A stretch of 64,000 nucleotides of DNA from Bacteroidales bacterium (GCA_028690215.1 JAQVBQ010000002.1:1-64000); one strand, 5' to 3'; shown: positions 1-7,247, counted from the first letter of the stretch. The notes: generated by a model not told the origin, from the letters alone. Numbers and translations are program-made.

Positions 1-138
1 GTCTGGATTATATTCAGACTGCAAAGATGGAGAATCAATTCAAATCGACACGCGCTGTTTTTGCTTATAACTAATTGTATAACTACGTATTACAAAGAAC
101 TAATTTATTTTTCTTTGGACACTAGTGGCTTAACTTAT

Positions 139-954
139 TCAATTCACAACCTGAAACGTAATGTCTGATAAAGTCAATTTAATCTTGGAGTTATCTTTAT
201 ACATTTCGTTGTTAAATTCAATTTTAGTAGGAACTGTCAGTGTTATTCGTCTTGTCCGTTTTTTGAATTTTCCATTCTGGCAAACTGCAGATAAGAATGG
301 TTCGGGATTCTTAGAACTGCTTTGGATTTTTTGAGGAACATCAAATTCAACTGTTTCGATTTCATGGCTATCTTTATTTACAGAAAACAAAACTTGATAA
401 CTGAAAGAATTCTTATTTCCATCGGTATATACTATCCTAAAAAAATCACAGTTATCATTCTGACCCAGATATGTCACTTTGGAATATTTGGAGTTAGCAA
501 TATGTTCTCCATGAATTCGTGAAATGGTCTGACACGCTACACTAATAGATTTGCTTATTGCTGATCTCGCTTTATTCACACCAACAGTATCCTGCATTAA
601 TGTTGTAATTTCTGGTAGTGCTGTAAAATAGTATTTAAAAAACTCTTCCAGAGTAACCTTACGCGGTAATATATTCTTAAGCTCAAAAGACCCCTCAATA
701 TTATGAGGAAAACTCTCTTGAGGTAATTGGACTTTCGCCCGGAATTTTCCTTTAACAATACAATTCGTGTAAATAAATGAATTGTGGGCTTTTACGTTTT
801 TATGAAAAAATTTCCAGTCATCATCAGCAATTGCCTTCACAACAACAGGATCAAGCTCATATGCAAAATTATTATCAAGAGTAATAGTACATTTTGATAT
901 CCGCTGTATTTGCTTATGATGTTGCATTAGCACAATACAGGTGTAAAGCAACAT
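139..954 (-). CDS. Hypothetical protein, 271 aa, no recognised family
   Basis: I do not recognise this protein. It is a soluble-looking, lysine- and asparagine-rich chain with no clear signal peptide, membrane span or catalytic motif. The middle (about residues 90-150) looks helical and the C-terminal half has beta-rich alternating segments (about residues 160-271). It starts 29 bases after the stop of the fic gene on the same strand and has no promoter of its own that I can see, so it is probably the second gene of a fic operon. ATG codons at 954 and 927 are both possible starts; the first nine residues may not be translated. Its AT-rich codon use resembles accessory DNA. A role linked to the Fic enzyme is only an inference from position. 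Confidence 0.6.
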   Translation of the reverse strand: MLLYTCIVLMQHHKQIQRISKCTITLDNNFAYELDPVVVKAIADDDWKFFHKNVKAHNSFIYTNCIVKGKFRAKVQLPQESFPHNIEGSFELKNILPRKVTLEEFFKYYFTALPEITTLMQDTVGVNKARSAISKSISVACQTISRIHGEHIANSKYSKVTYLGQNDNCDFFRIVYTDGNKNSFSYQVLFSVNKDSHEIETVEFDVPQKIQSSSKNPEPFLSAVCQNGKFKKRTRRITLTVPTKIEFNNEMYKDNSKIKLTLSDITFQVVN

Positions 955-983
955 TGTAGCTTTTGTAAAATTTTTTCGAGTAT

Positions 984-2111
984 TTAGTTTTCTTTTGGTG
1001 CGACTTCGTAATCCTTCAAAAGATAGTTGGCACTTCTTCCTCCATCTTCGGCAGCGACAAGTATTCCTTTAGCTATTAGATCGGTTATATCTCGAAGAGC
1101 TGTTGCCTTTGAGGTCTTGGTCATCTTTGCCCATTTTGAAGTGGTCAACTTACCTTCAAATCCATCCCAAAGTCTGTTTATAACCTTGACTTGTCTTTCA
1201 TTCATAGAGACCTCCCTATGCACCTGCCAAAAAGAAGCCTTCCGCATAACCCTATGCACAGTAGTCTCTGCATGAAATATTGCAGACTTCATTGTCCGCA
1301 GGAACCACTCTAGCCATGCTGTTATATCAGTAGAACCTTTTGTTGTCTTCTCTAATATATCGTAATACCCCTTCCTCTCCTTCAATATTTCGGCAGACAT
1401 ACTGTAAAATCTATGAGGCATACCATCAGCCTTTGTCAGCATCATATCTGTGATTGTTCTTGTCAAACGACCATTGCCATCATCAAAAGGATGGATTGCA
1501 ACAAACCAGAGATGTGCGACTGCAGCCTTCAGCACAGGATCAACTCCATTATCCGCATTTAACCATGATAAAAAATCATTCATCATGGCAGGTACATCTT
1601 CAGATGCAGGAGCCTCATAATGAAGCTTCTCCCTGCCAATAGCACCGGAGACCACTTGCATAGGTTCTACTCCTGTTCTATATGCTCCAACTGTTATCCT
1701 ATAAATACCACTACGCCCTGTTGGGAATAGAGCAGAATGCCAATTAAACAGTCTTTCATCAGTCAGTGCCTTGTCTTTACCTCTGACAGCATCAAGCATT
1801 ACCTGCACAACACCTTCCGTATAATGATCCGGTTCCGGCAAACCCTCAACCGCGATTCCGAGATGCCTCGCTATTGAAGAGCGCACCCTGTCAGCATTGA
1901 GCATTTCTCCCTCTATCTCACTAGAACGGAGCACATCTTCGGTCATCACATCAAGCGATGTCCTGTTCTGGATTTCAAAACCCAAGCTACTCATCAATCC
2001 TTGTATCTTTCCCTCAAGATTACGCACCTCTGACAAAAGATTTATCAAATGAGAGTCATCCCATGTAAACTCTGGCCAAGTCGGATATTGCCATATATAT
2101 ATCGGTCTCAT
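984..2111 (-). CDS. Fic family protein (predicted AMP/nucleotide transferase), 375 aa
   Basis: Fic enzymes transfer AMP or another phosphate-containing group from a nucleotide to a hydroxyl side chain of a target protein. The catalytic motif HPFDDGNGR is complete, with the active His at about residue 207. An N-terminal DUF4172-like segment starts IYIWQYPTWPEFTW. The sequence SSEIEG (residues 63-68) fits the inhibitory motif [S/T]xxxE[G/N] of class II Fic proteins, so the enzyme is probably autoinhibited by Glu67. A winged-helix domain lies at the C-terminus (about 310-370). I chose ATG 2111 over the upstream ATG 2159 because the family begins here and a perfect promoter sits at 2130-2160, between the two. 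The target is unknown. It could belong to a toxin-type module with the following ORF. Confidence 0.9.
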   Translation of the reverse strand: MRPIYIWQYPTWPEFTWDDSHLINLLSEVRNLEGKIQGLMSSLGFEIQNRTSLDVMTEDVLRSSEIEGEMLNADRVRSSIARHLGIAVEGLPEPDHYTEGVVQVMLDAVRGKDKALTDERLFNWHSALFPTGRSGIYRITVGAYRTGVEPMQVVSGAIGREKLHYEAPASEDVPAMMNDFLSWLNADNGVDPVLKAAVAHLWFVAIHPFDDGNGRLTRTITDMMLTKADGMPHRFYSMSAEILKERKGYYDILEKTTKGSTDITAWLEWFLRTMKSAIFHAETTVHRVMRKASFWQVHREVSMNERQVKVINRLWDGFEGKLTTSKWAKMTKTSKATALRDITDLIAKGILVAAEDGGRSANYLLKDYEVAPKEN

Positions 2112-2129
2112 AACTATAAGATTATGATA

Positions 2130-2160
2130 CAAATATAATTCTTTAAAGTGAAAAAACAAA
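2130..2160 (-). promoter_or_regulatory. Bacteroidota-type promoter of fic
   Basis: On the minus strand a -33 box TTTG (2157-2160) and a -7 box TATATTTG (2130-2137) are separated by exactly 19 bp, matching the known Bacteroidota sigma-ABfr consensus TTTG-N19-TAnnTTTG. Transcription would start near 2124, giving a leader of only about a dozen bases before ATG 2111. Confidence 0.75.
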
Positions 2161-2350
2161 TTATTCGCATCATATTTTGACGAGAATAGAAGGAGTATTC
2201 ACATCATATAACTTTATCTTACTGTTATTGTGCGTATTACTTGTGTTTGACTAAGATGATCTCAGACCTTCAATGGGGCACTGTTCCGTGAAAGCTCGGG
2301 GTTTTGATTTACTGTTTCTGACATACCTATCAATTTTTATCAGGATTAAA

Positions 2351-3310
2351 TCAGTGTTGAATTTTGTTTGTGATTTCTGAAAATATCTTAGCTACTTTAC
2401 TATCTTCAGGTATTTCAGAAAATGCCAATTGAGAAAGTTCCGTGTTGTAAGTATCTTTCAGTTTTGCCCAAAGAACAGGGAAATCAGACATCAATGGTGA
2501 TTGATCTATTGTTTTACCTACCCAGTTTGTCGGTTCGGCAAACATTTCCTGATCGTGGACGTATAACTCGTTGAAGTCTTTTTTAAAATCGGGTGAGCTG
2601 ATGTACTGCGCACAATCGGGATTGTTTGCCAGAAAATATAAATCGTAGAAATGGCGGATTTTGGAAGCTATCGCCACTACAGGATTTTCTGAAAAGGAAA
2701 AACGGATTAATGATACAAGTTTTTCGATCATTGTACGTCGTTTATCCAGGACATTGACTTCGAAGGATTGTAAGTTGTGTTCCGTAATCAGATCGTGGTT
2801 TCCTGTTTTATTCAGGAATACTTCAATGAACGAAGTGATCGTTTTGGCTTCGTATGGATATGGGTTGGCAAAAGAATTTACTTCCACCAATAAATTTCCG
2901 GAACTGATAGCCGTTTTGGTTTTCTTTTTCAGCATATCGGGGTAAGCATATACTGCTTTATAAAATCGGGAGCCTTTACTGGTTACTCCATCTACCTGAA
3001 CTTCTTCCAAATCGGTGGTCATTTCTTTAGCTACTTTCTTAATCAATGTCTTCAACTGATTTCCGTTTAATGAGTTTGCATCAATGACAGCAATATCAAT
3101 ATCCTCGGAAAAGCGATTGACCAGATTGTAAGCTTTGGACAATGAAGTTCCACCTTTGAACACCACTTTGTTTGCATTGGGATTCTGAGACAACCGACGT
3201 AGCATGTTGGTAATCCAGTAATCTTTCTCGATATAGGCGGGAGATATATGGAAGTATTCGGCTGTAGCGAGTACAGTATCTTTAAAGAGTTTCGGGTCGT
3301 TATGCAACAT
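2351..3310 (-). CDS. AbiEii-like nucleotidyltransferase toxin, about 319 aa
   Basis: Member of the AbiEii/AbiGii toxin family, nucleotidyltransferase-fold toxins of type IV toxin-antitoxin systems that act in abortive phage infection. The conserved FKGGTSLSK motif (about residues 51-59) and the SEDIDI acidic motif (about 68-73) form the nucleotide- and metal-binding core. The gene directly follows its AbiEi partner: ATG 3310 overlaps the partner's stop as TAATG, which favours this start over ATG 3325. An intact reading frame and intact motifs suggest it is functional. Known family members block growth by modifying tRNA; that activity here is inferred from homology. Confidence 0.88.
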   Translation of the reverse strand: MLHNDPKLFKDTVLATAEYFHISPAYIEKDYWITNMLRRLSQNPNANKVVFKGGTSLSKAYNLVNRFSEDIDIAVIDANSLNGNQLKTLIKKVAKEMTTDLEEVQVDGVTSKGSRFYKAVYAYPDMLKKKTKTAISSGNLLVEVNSFANPYPYEAKTITSFIEVFLNKTGNHDLITEHNLQSFEVNVLDKRRTMIEKLVSLIRFSFSENPVVAIASKIRHFYDLYFLANNPDCAQYISSPDFKKDFNELYVHDQEMFAEPTNWVGKTIDQSPLMSDFPVLWAKLKDTYNTELSQLAFSEIPEDSKVAKIFSEITNKIQH

Positions 3311-4038
3311 TATTTGATCCTCCATTTTTTCTTGTTTGGCAATATTGATTCTGAAACCGGCATATTGTATTCAGTCACCGGATTCAAGGAGGCTGCTATT
3401 TTATCAGTAAATGACTTGTCGACTCCGATATTTTCGAGTAAAGCTCCACAAAGTGCCTGCACAGCAGGGTTGTATTTTAATACCAGAGAAGCTAATGTTT
3501 TTACTTTTTCGGTCGAGAGTTGTGATAGAATTATCATCAACCGCTGGCAAGCTTCGTCCGGAGTAGTGGCTGGAATTTCCCGGATAAAACGAATGGCATC
3601 GAGAATGCGAAGTAGTTCGATATTTGTTTTTGTTATCTTATTGGGCTGAACAATGAATGAGATTTTATACATTCCTCTTGTAATAGCTCTCCGATACTTG
3701 TTGGTACCAATTTGGAGCGTAGCAGGGATCTGGGTTGTCAATCCCATTTCGTTGTAAGCGTTGTAACCGGTAATGTATCCAACTATTTCGCCATCCTGTT
3801 CCAATAAGTCTTTTGCAATCTGATATGCGGAGGGCTGTAACGCTCCAAACCGGGACTGACGAGGTTTGTAAAATTTTCCTTTTGATAGCTTTGTTATCTT
3901 CCCCGCTGCTACCATTCTATTCAGGGCTTTCACCACCGCATCCTTTCTATCTACAGCTATATTGAAATCAGTATAGGTGAAGATATAGTCTGTCGGTAGC
4001 CTATCTATGGTATTTGCAACGATATCAGATATTTTCAT
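3310..4038 (-). CDS. AbiEi-like antitoxin (DUF6088 family), 242 aa
   Basis: Antitoxin and probable autorepressor of the AbiE pair. The first 65 or so residues form a winged helix (KALNRMVAAGKITKLSKGKFY), as in AbiEi proteins; the rest is the DUF6088-type C-terminal domain thought to carry antitoxicity. It is the first gene of a two-gene operon and its stop overlaps the toxin start. AbiEi proteins bind inverted repeats in their own promoter. A matching inverted repeat lies just upstream (4069-4096), so negative autoregulation is likely. Confidence 0.85.
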   Translation of the reverse strand: MKISDIVANTIDRLPTDYIFTYTDFNIAVDRKDAVVKALNRMVAAGKITKLSKGKFYKPRQSRFGALQPSAYQIAKDLLEQDGEIVGYITGYNAYNEMGLTTQIPATLQIGTNKYRRAITRGMYKISFIVQPNKITKTNIELLRILDAIRFIREIPATTPDEACQRLMIILSQLSTEKVKTLASLVLKYNPAVQALCGALLENIGVDKSFTDKIAASLNPVTEYNMPVSESILPNKKKWRIK

Positions 4039-4052
4039 GAAATATTTTTGTG

Positions 4053-4096
4053 TAAATATAAACTATTTGTCCCGTTTATTGCGTAAAAAACAGGAC
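4053..4096 (-). promoter_or_regulatory. Candidate AbiE promoter and operator
   Basis: On the minus strand TATATTTA (4053-4060) is one base off the -7 consensus. Just upstream is an imperfect inverted repeat with 9-bp arms, GTCCCGTTT (4069-4077) and AAACAGGAC (4088-4096), with one mismatch and a 10-bp centre. It lies where the -33 region would be, so a bound AbiEi dimer could block RNA polymerase. The promoter part is weak because no TTTG is seen at the expected distance. Confidence 0.5.
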
Positions 4097-4356
4097 ATTT
4101 TTATACATTATTTTCTTTCCCTGCATAGAATGCTGAAATTATTAGTGTTGTGATTTCTTGATTGATGACAACGGGTGCTTTTAAGACATTTGAATGTCAA
4201 GTAAACGGCGCAAAATACTTGATATTCTTTATTAAATTCCGAGTTTTGAAGTGTTCCAAACTTGGCAATACCTTGTATTTTTAATGACCCCCGCCCTCCC
4301 ATTACTTCTTCGCATGGCGTATTCCCCAAAATCTACCCGTGCCTGTTTGCCAAAGG

Positions 4357-4599
4357 CTAACTCCTGAACGGTAAAATATTCCCTGTTGGTCTTTGATACA
4401 AATGGAATAAGGGCTCATATGATGAGAGCAATTTATTCCGCTTGCATTGGCGTGAACTAATGCCCAGTGTTTCTGCCAACTCCTTTGCAGAGATGCGATT
4501 GTTCTGGCGCACTAATAATAAAAGCTTGCTGTTTATTCCGACATTTATTCCGACAGCCTCTTTTTGTGTCGGAATAAAACCTTGTTTTATGAATTGCAC
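4357..4599 (-). pseudogene. Remnant of a winged-helix C-terminus of an ATP-binding (AlbA_2/RecG-like) protein
   Basis: The 80-residue frame contains VGINVGIN followed by a typical helix-turn-helix (ISAKELAETLGISSRQ). That combination is found near the C-terminus of large AAA_4/AlbA_2 ATP-binding regulators, several hundred residues long, in Bacteroidota. The usual N-terminal ATP-binding part is missing upstream, and after ISSRQ the sequence no longer follows the family, so the gene is broken at both ends. A perfect 12-bp inverted repeat (4544-4555 and 4567-4578) lies inside it. I read it as decayed accessory DNA rather than a working gene, although a short regulator cannot be excluded. Confidence 0.5.
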
Positions 4600-4633
4600 C
4601 TGAAAAGATAAACCGACATCTCGCCAACGAAGT

Positions 4634-4662
4634 TCGAGGTTTCAGGTTCTTTTAGAAAAGAG
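4634..4662 (+). repeat. Direct repeat copy 1 (29 bp)
   Basis: Matches 4807-4835 at 24 of 29 positions, both starting TCGAGGTTT and ending GAAAAGAG. The two copies lie just outside the inverted-repeat segment 4672-4800, in the same orientation. Confidence 0.55.
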
Positions 4663-4671
4663 CATGGAAGG

Positions 4672-4800
4672 CACTTTGGCGCAGTTTGAGGTGAGCGGCT
4701 GACATTATGTACATTAAAAATCAGTAACTTTTAAAATTTAAAAGAAGCCAAAATTTAAACAACTAACATTTATGCATTTACCTCAAACTGCGCCAAAGTG
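4672..4800. repeat. Perfect 21-bp inverted repeat bounding a 129-bp AT-rich segment
   Basis: Bases 4672-4692 (starting CACTTTGGCGCAG) are the exact reverse complement of 4780-4800. The 87 bases between are AT-rich and noncoding. The ends resemble the terminal inverted repeats of a small non-autonomous element, but I cannot see an obvious target duplication directly at the ends. Confidence 0.6.
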
Positions 4801-4806
4801 TCAAGC

Positions 4807-4835
4807 TCGAGGTTTTTGGTTTGTTTTGAAAAGAG
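4807..4835 (+). repeat. Direct repeat copy 2 (29 bp)
   Basis: Partner of 4634-4662, in the same orientation, on the other side of the inverted-repeat segment. Divergence of 5 in 29 bases suggests an old duplication rather than a fresh target-site duplication. Confidence 0.55.
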
Positions 4836-4942
4836 AATTTTTGACGGTGAATGAGAGGGATGTCCTCCCTACTGTCGGTGATCCCTGGTGGGGTGGCTTT
4901 AACAGTAGAAAAGCCGCCACTGTGTGGCTATTTTTTATTTAC

Positions 4943-4975
4943 ACGGCTGCTTTCAAGCGAGCTTGATGCAGCCGT
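4943..4975. other. Strong hairpin
   Basis: ACGGCTGC (4943-4950) pairs with GCAGCCGT (4968-4975), and inner bases CAAGC/GCTTG extend the stem. No T-run follows it on either strand, so it is not a classical terminator. It may stabilise a 3' end or be part of the neighbouring repeat tract. Confidence 0.45.
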
Positions 4976-4983
4976 ATAAATAA

Positions 4984-5013
4984 AAAAGCCTGACTTTTAA
5001 AAGTCAGGCTTTT
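4984..5013 (-). terminator. Terminator of tRNA-Ser
   Basis: A perfect 30-bp palindrome whose arm is GCCTGACTTTT. It lies 11 bases past the tRNA 3' end and is flanked by A-runs and T-runs, so it can act as a rho-independent terminator for the minus-strand tRNA and possibly in both directions. Confidence 0.8.
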
Positions 5014-5024
5014 CTCTTTGTTAG

Positions 5025-5109
5025 CGGAGAGGGAGGGATTCGAACCCCCGGAACCTCGCAGTTCAACGGTTTTCAAGACCGCCGCAATCGACCACTCTGC
5101 CACCTCTCC
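5025..5109 (-). tRNA. tRNA-Ser (anticodon TGA)
   Basis: An 85-nt class II tRNA with a long variable arm. The acceptor stem GGAGAGG (5109-5103) pairs with CCTCTCC near the 3' end, the anticodon loop CTTGAAA carries TGA, and the T-arm contains GGTTCGAATCC. No CCA is encoded. It has its own promoter and terminator. The accessory block at 1-5 kb abuts its 3' side, the usual side for integrated elements. Confidence 0.95.
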
Positions 5110-5130
5110 TTTCCTATTCGGAATGGGCTG

Positions 5131-5161
5131 CAAATATATGGCTTTTTTTATTTCTGCCAAA
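5131..5161 (-). promoter_or_regulatory. Promoter of tRNA-Ser
   Basis: On the minus strand TTTG (5158-5161) and TATATTTG (5131-5138) are separated by exactly 19 bp, a perfect Bacteroidota promoter about 20 bases upstream of the mature tRNA 5' end. Confidence 0.75.
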
Positions 5162-5180
5162 AAAAAAGAGTGAAAAGAGA

Positions 5181-5215
5181 TACAATATTTCATTGTGTTC
5201 TTGGTACAATATTTG
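5181..5215 (+). promoter_or_regulatory. Tandem repeat and -7-like box upstream of the sigma-factor gene
   Basis: TACAATATTT occurs exactly twice, at 5181-5190 and 5205-5214, 24 bp apart. The second copy overlaps AATATTTG (5208-5215), one base off the -7 consensus. This could be a promoter with a duplicated regulator site. No good -33 box is seen. Confidence 0.35.
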
Positions 5216-5249
5216 CAGATGGAAAATAATTACTAAAACAAACGACTAT

Positions 5250-5735
5250 ATGAAGACAAAATTCGAGAAAGAGATACTGGAGCTTGAGGGAAATCTATCA
5301 AGATATGCATATAGCCTCACTTCAAACAGGGATGACGCAAAAGATCTTGTACAGGAGACTTTCTTCAAGGCTTTGAACAATCAGGAGAAATTCAACGAGC
5401 ATACTAATATAAAGGCCTGGGTCTATACGATAATGAAGAATACTTTTATCAATGACTACCGCAGGCGGACAAAAAGGCAGACTCTGTTCAGCAGTGATGT
5501 GCATGAATTCGTTATAAACAACAGGCCGGCTGATCAGAATCCGGAGAGTGAGTTTGGGTACAGGGAGCTGACAAAGGTGGTTAATTCACTTGAGCCGGAG
5601 TTCAGGGTTCCGTTTCAGATGCACGATAGTGGGTATAAATATCAGGAGATTGCGGATGAGCTTGGGCTACATCTGGGAACTGTCAAGAGCCGGATTCACT
5701 TTTCTCGCCAGAAGTTGATGGAGAAGTTGAGATAA
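5250..5735 (+). CDS. RNA polymerase sigma factor, ECF type, 161 aa
   Basis: Extracytoplasmic-function sigma factor of the sigma-70 family. Region 2 lies at about residues 10-75 (RDDAKDLVQETFFKAL and the core-binding NIKAWVYTIMKNTFINDYRR). Region 4 is at the C-terminus, with the helix-turn-helix YQEIADELGLHLGTVKSRIHFSRQKL. I chose ATG 5250 (MKTKFEKEI); the longer frame from 5193 adds residues unlike the family. No anti-sigma gene adjoins it, so its control is unclear. A repeated TACAATATTT in front could be a regulatory site. The last 53 bases overlap the 3' end of lspA on the other strand. Confidence 0.92.
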   Translation: MKTKFEKEILELEGNLSRYAYSLTSNRDDAKDLVQETFFKALNNQEKFNEHTNIKAWVYTIMKNTFINDYRRRTKRQTLFSSDVHEFVINNRPADQNPESEFGYRELTKVVNSLEPEFRVPFQMHDSGYKYQEIADELGLHLGTVKSRIHFSRQKLMEKLR

Positions 5736-6333
5736 AGAATTTTCTCTGGAATAGCAGCATGTATATCACTCCAATGGTTATGCATGAGTCTGCTATGTTA
5801 AAAATAGGCCTGAAAAAGAGGAATTCTTCACCTCCGAATACCGGCACCCAGTCAGGGAGTGTGGTATCAATCAAAGGGAAATAGAGCATGTCTACAACCT
5901 TTCCGAAAAGGAATGGTGCGTAGCCTCCGCCGTCAGGGAACAGTGTTGCAACCTGGGTCGGTGTTGATTCGCTGAAGATAAGGCCGAAAAAGAGGCTGTC
6001 AAATATATTTCCTATTGCACCTACTAGTATAAGAGCAACTCCTACGAGTATTCCCGTAGGAGCTTTCTGCTCTATAAGCTTTTTAATATAGTATATGATA
6101 AATCCGGCAAGCGCGATTCTGAAGAGGCTCAATATAAGTTTTCCGATTGTTCCGCCGAATTGCATGCCGAAGGCCATTCCGTTGTTCTCAACGAATAGTA
6201 TCTGGAACCAGTTGAAAACATGAATGCTTTCTCCGATTGTCATGTGTGTCTTGATCAGGATCTTTACGATCTGATCTATCATGAGTATCAGGATGACAAG
6301 GATTGATATTTTCTTTCCTTTTGAGAGGTGCAT
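5683..6333 (-). CDS. lspA: Lipoprotein signal peptidase
   Basis: Inner-membrane aspartyl protease that cleaves the signal peptide from lipidated prolipoproteins. It has four hydrophobic spans. The catalytic aspartates are in the conserved motifs GKVVDMLYFP and FNIADSCITIG, and the family signature VENNGMAFG is present. At 216 aa it is longer than proteobacterial LspA (about 165 aa) because of the loop insert common in Bacteroidota. It is the last gene of the ileS-guaD-traR/dksA-lspA operon, 3 bases after the previous stop. Its Ser-rich C-terminal tail is encoded antisense to the end of the sigma-factor gene. Confidence 0.95.
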   Translation of the reverse strand: MHLSKGKKISILVILILMIDQIVKILIKTHMTIGESIHVFNWFQILFVENNGMAFGMQFGGTIGKLILSLFRIALAGFIIYYIKKLIEQKAPTGILVGVALILVGAIGNIFDSLFFGLIFSESTPTQVATLFPDGGGYAPFLFGKVVDMLYFPLIDTTLPDWVPVFGGEEFLFFRPIFNIADSCITIGVIYMLLFQRKFFISTSPSTSGEKSESGS

Positions 6334-6336
6334 TGA

Positions 6337-6744
6337 TTAGTCGCGCTTGTTTTTTGCCTCTACGCTCAATGTAGCATGGGGTACCAGCAGTAGTCTCTCT
6401 TTTGGGATCAACTTGCCTGTCTCCCTGCAGATTCCATAGGTTTTATTCTCTATACGAATAAGAGCTGCCTCAAGGGATTGTATGAATTTAAACTGTCTCT
6501 GAGCCAATTGACCTGCCTCTTCTTTTGAAAGTGCTGATGCACCCTCTTCAAGAACTTTGAATGTAGGTGATGTATCTTCGGTATCATTACTTGAGCTATG
6601 TGTTACAGCCTGTTTCAGCTGCTGATACTCTACTTTCGCAGCTTCCAGCTTCTCGGTAATGAGCTCTTTGAACATCTGAAGCTCTTCATCGCTGTAGCGT
6701 ACTTTTTCCAAATGTCCTGTCTCTGTTTTCCCTTTCTTTGTCAT
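6337..6744 (-). CDS. TraR/DksA-family regulator, 135 aa
   Basis: A small RNA-polymerase-binding regulator of the DksA/TraR superfamily. A coiled-coil hairpin (about residues 20-95) leads into the C-terminal module YGICRETGKLIPKERL, which aligns with the DksA zinc finger. Only one of the four zinc cysteines is kept, a pattern I recall as usual for Bacteroidota members, so zinc binding is probably lost. It lies between guaD and lspA, a gene order common in the phylum. A role in tuning transcription during starvation is inferred from the family. Confidence 0.88.
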   Translation of the reverse strand: MTKKGKTETGHLEKVRYSDEELQMFKELITEKLEAAKVEYQQLKQAVTHSSSNDTEDTSPTFKVLEEGASALSKEEAGQLAQRQFKFIQSLEAALIRIENKTYGICRETGKLIPKERLLLVPHATLSVEAKNKRD

Positions 6745-6776
6745 ATCTCTTACTGTTAAAAAAACAAATATAATAA

Positions 6777-7247
6777 TTAATATGGAATCTTATCGTCACT
6801 TCCTCTCCATAATTCAAAAGGCTCTTTACCCTCCTCACCCAGCACTCTCTCTGTGTGTAACGACCTCTCGCTGTATGGCAGCGGAATCTCATCATATATG
6901 AAGGCATCGCTGAATCCGGCTTCCTTTGCATCTATCTTATCTGCTGCAAAAAATATCCTGTCCACTTTTGCCCAGTATGCTGCGGACAGACACATCGGAC
7001 ATGGTTCACAACTTGTGTAGAGGGTACAACCGTGAAGGTCGAAACTACCAAGTTTGGCACAAGCCTCCCTTATTGCATTCACCTCAGCATGTGCGGTAGG
7101 GTCATTGTCTGTTGTGACTGTGTTGACTCCGGTACCTACTATCGTGCCATCCTTTACTATTACCGCGCCGAACGGTCCTCCGTTCTTCTCTTTTACATTA
7201 TCCATCGCCAAGGAGATTGCTCTCCTCATATAATCTTCTCTTCTCAT
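6777..7247 (-). CDS. guaD: Guanine deaminase (cytidine deaminase-like fold), 156 aa
   Basis: Zinc-dependent nucleoside/base deaminase, best matching the bacterial guanine deaminase that converts guanine to xanthine. The zinc and proton-shuttle motifs HAEVNAIR and CEPCPMC are intact. The N-terminus MRREDYMRRAISLA and the total of 156 aa equal the length of B. subtilis GuaD, so I start at ATG 7247 rather than at 7304, which lies inside ileS. It starts 19 bases after ileS. A tRNA adenosine deaminase is less likely because of the C-terminal half (DKIDAKEAGFSD and after). Confidence 0.85.
   Translation of the reverse strand: MRREDYMRRAISLAMDNVKEKNGGPFGAVIVKDGTIVGTGVNTVTTDNDPTAHAEVNAIREACAKLGSFDLHGCTLYTSCEPCPMCLSAAYWAKVDRIFFAADKIDAKEAGFSDAFIYDEIPLPYSERSLHTERVLGEEGKEPFELWRGSDDKIPY

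Larger units (their letters stand above)
4600..4942. other. Gene-free stretch beside tRNA-Ser, with repeats
   Basis: I see no convincing gene here. A 64-codon plus-strand frame (4772-4966) lacks family signal. The stretch contains a pair of 29-bp direct repeats and a perfect 21-bp inverted repeat (listed separately), plus an imperfect hairpin around 4897-4920 (GTGGCTTT with AAAGCCGCCAC) followed by a T-rich run at 4931-4940 that could end plus-strand transcription. The rest is AT-rich spacer. Confidence 0.4.

Noticed and set aside
4108-4329. 73-codon minus-strand ORF next to abiE
   Set aside because: No recognisable domain, no good start, and odd composition; it looks like chance open frame in accessory spacer.
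4772-4966. 64-codon plus-strand ORF over the repeats
   Set aside because: Spans the inverted repeat arm, a direct repeat copy and a hairpin; no family signal.
6337-6744. Loss of the DksA zinc finger as a novel defect
   Set aside because: The same single-Cys form appears, as far as I recall, across Bacteroidota TraR/DksA homologues next to lspA.
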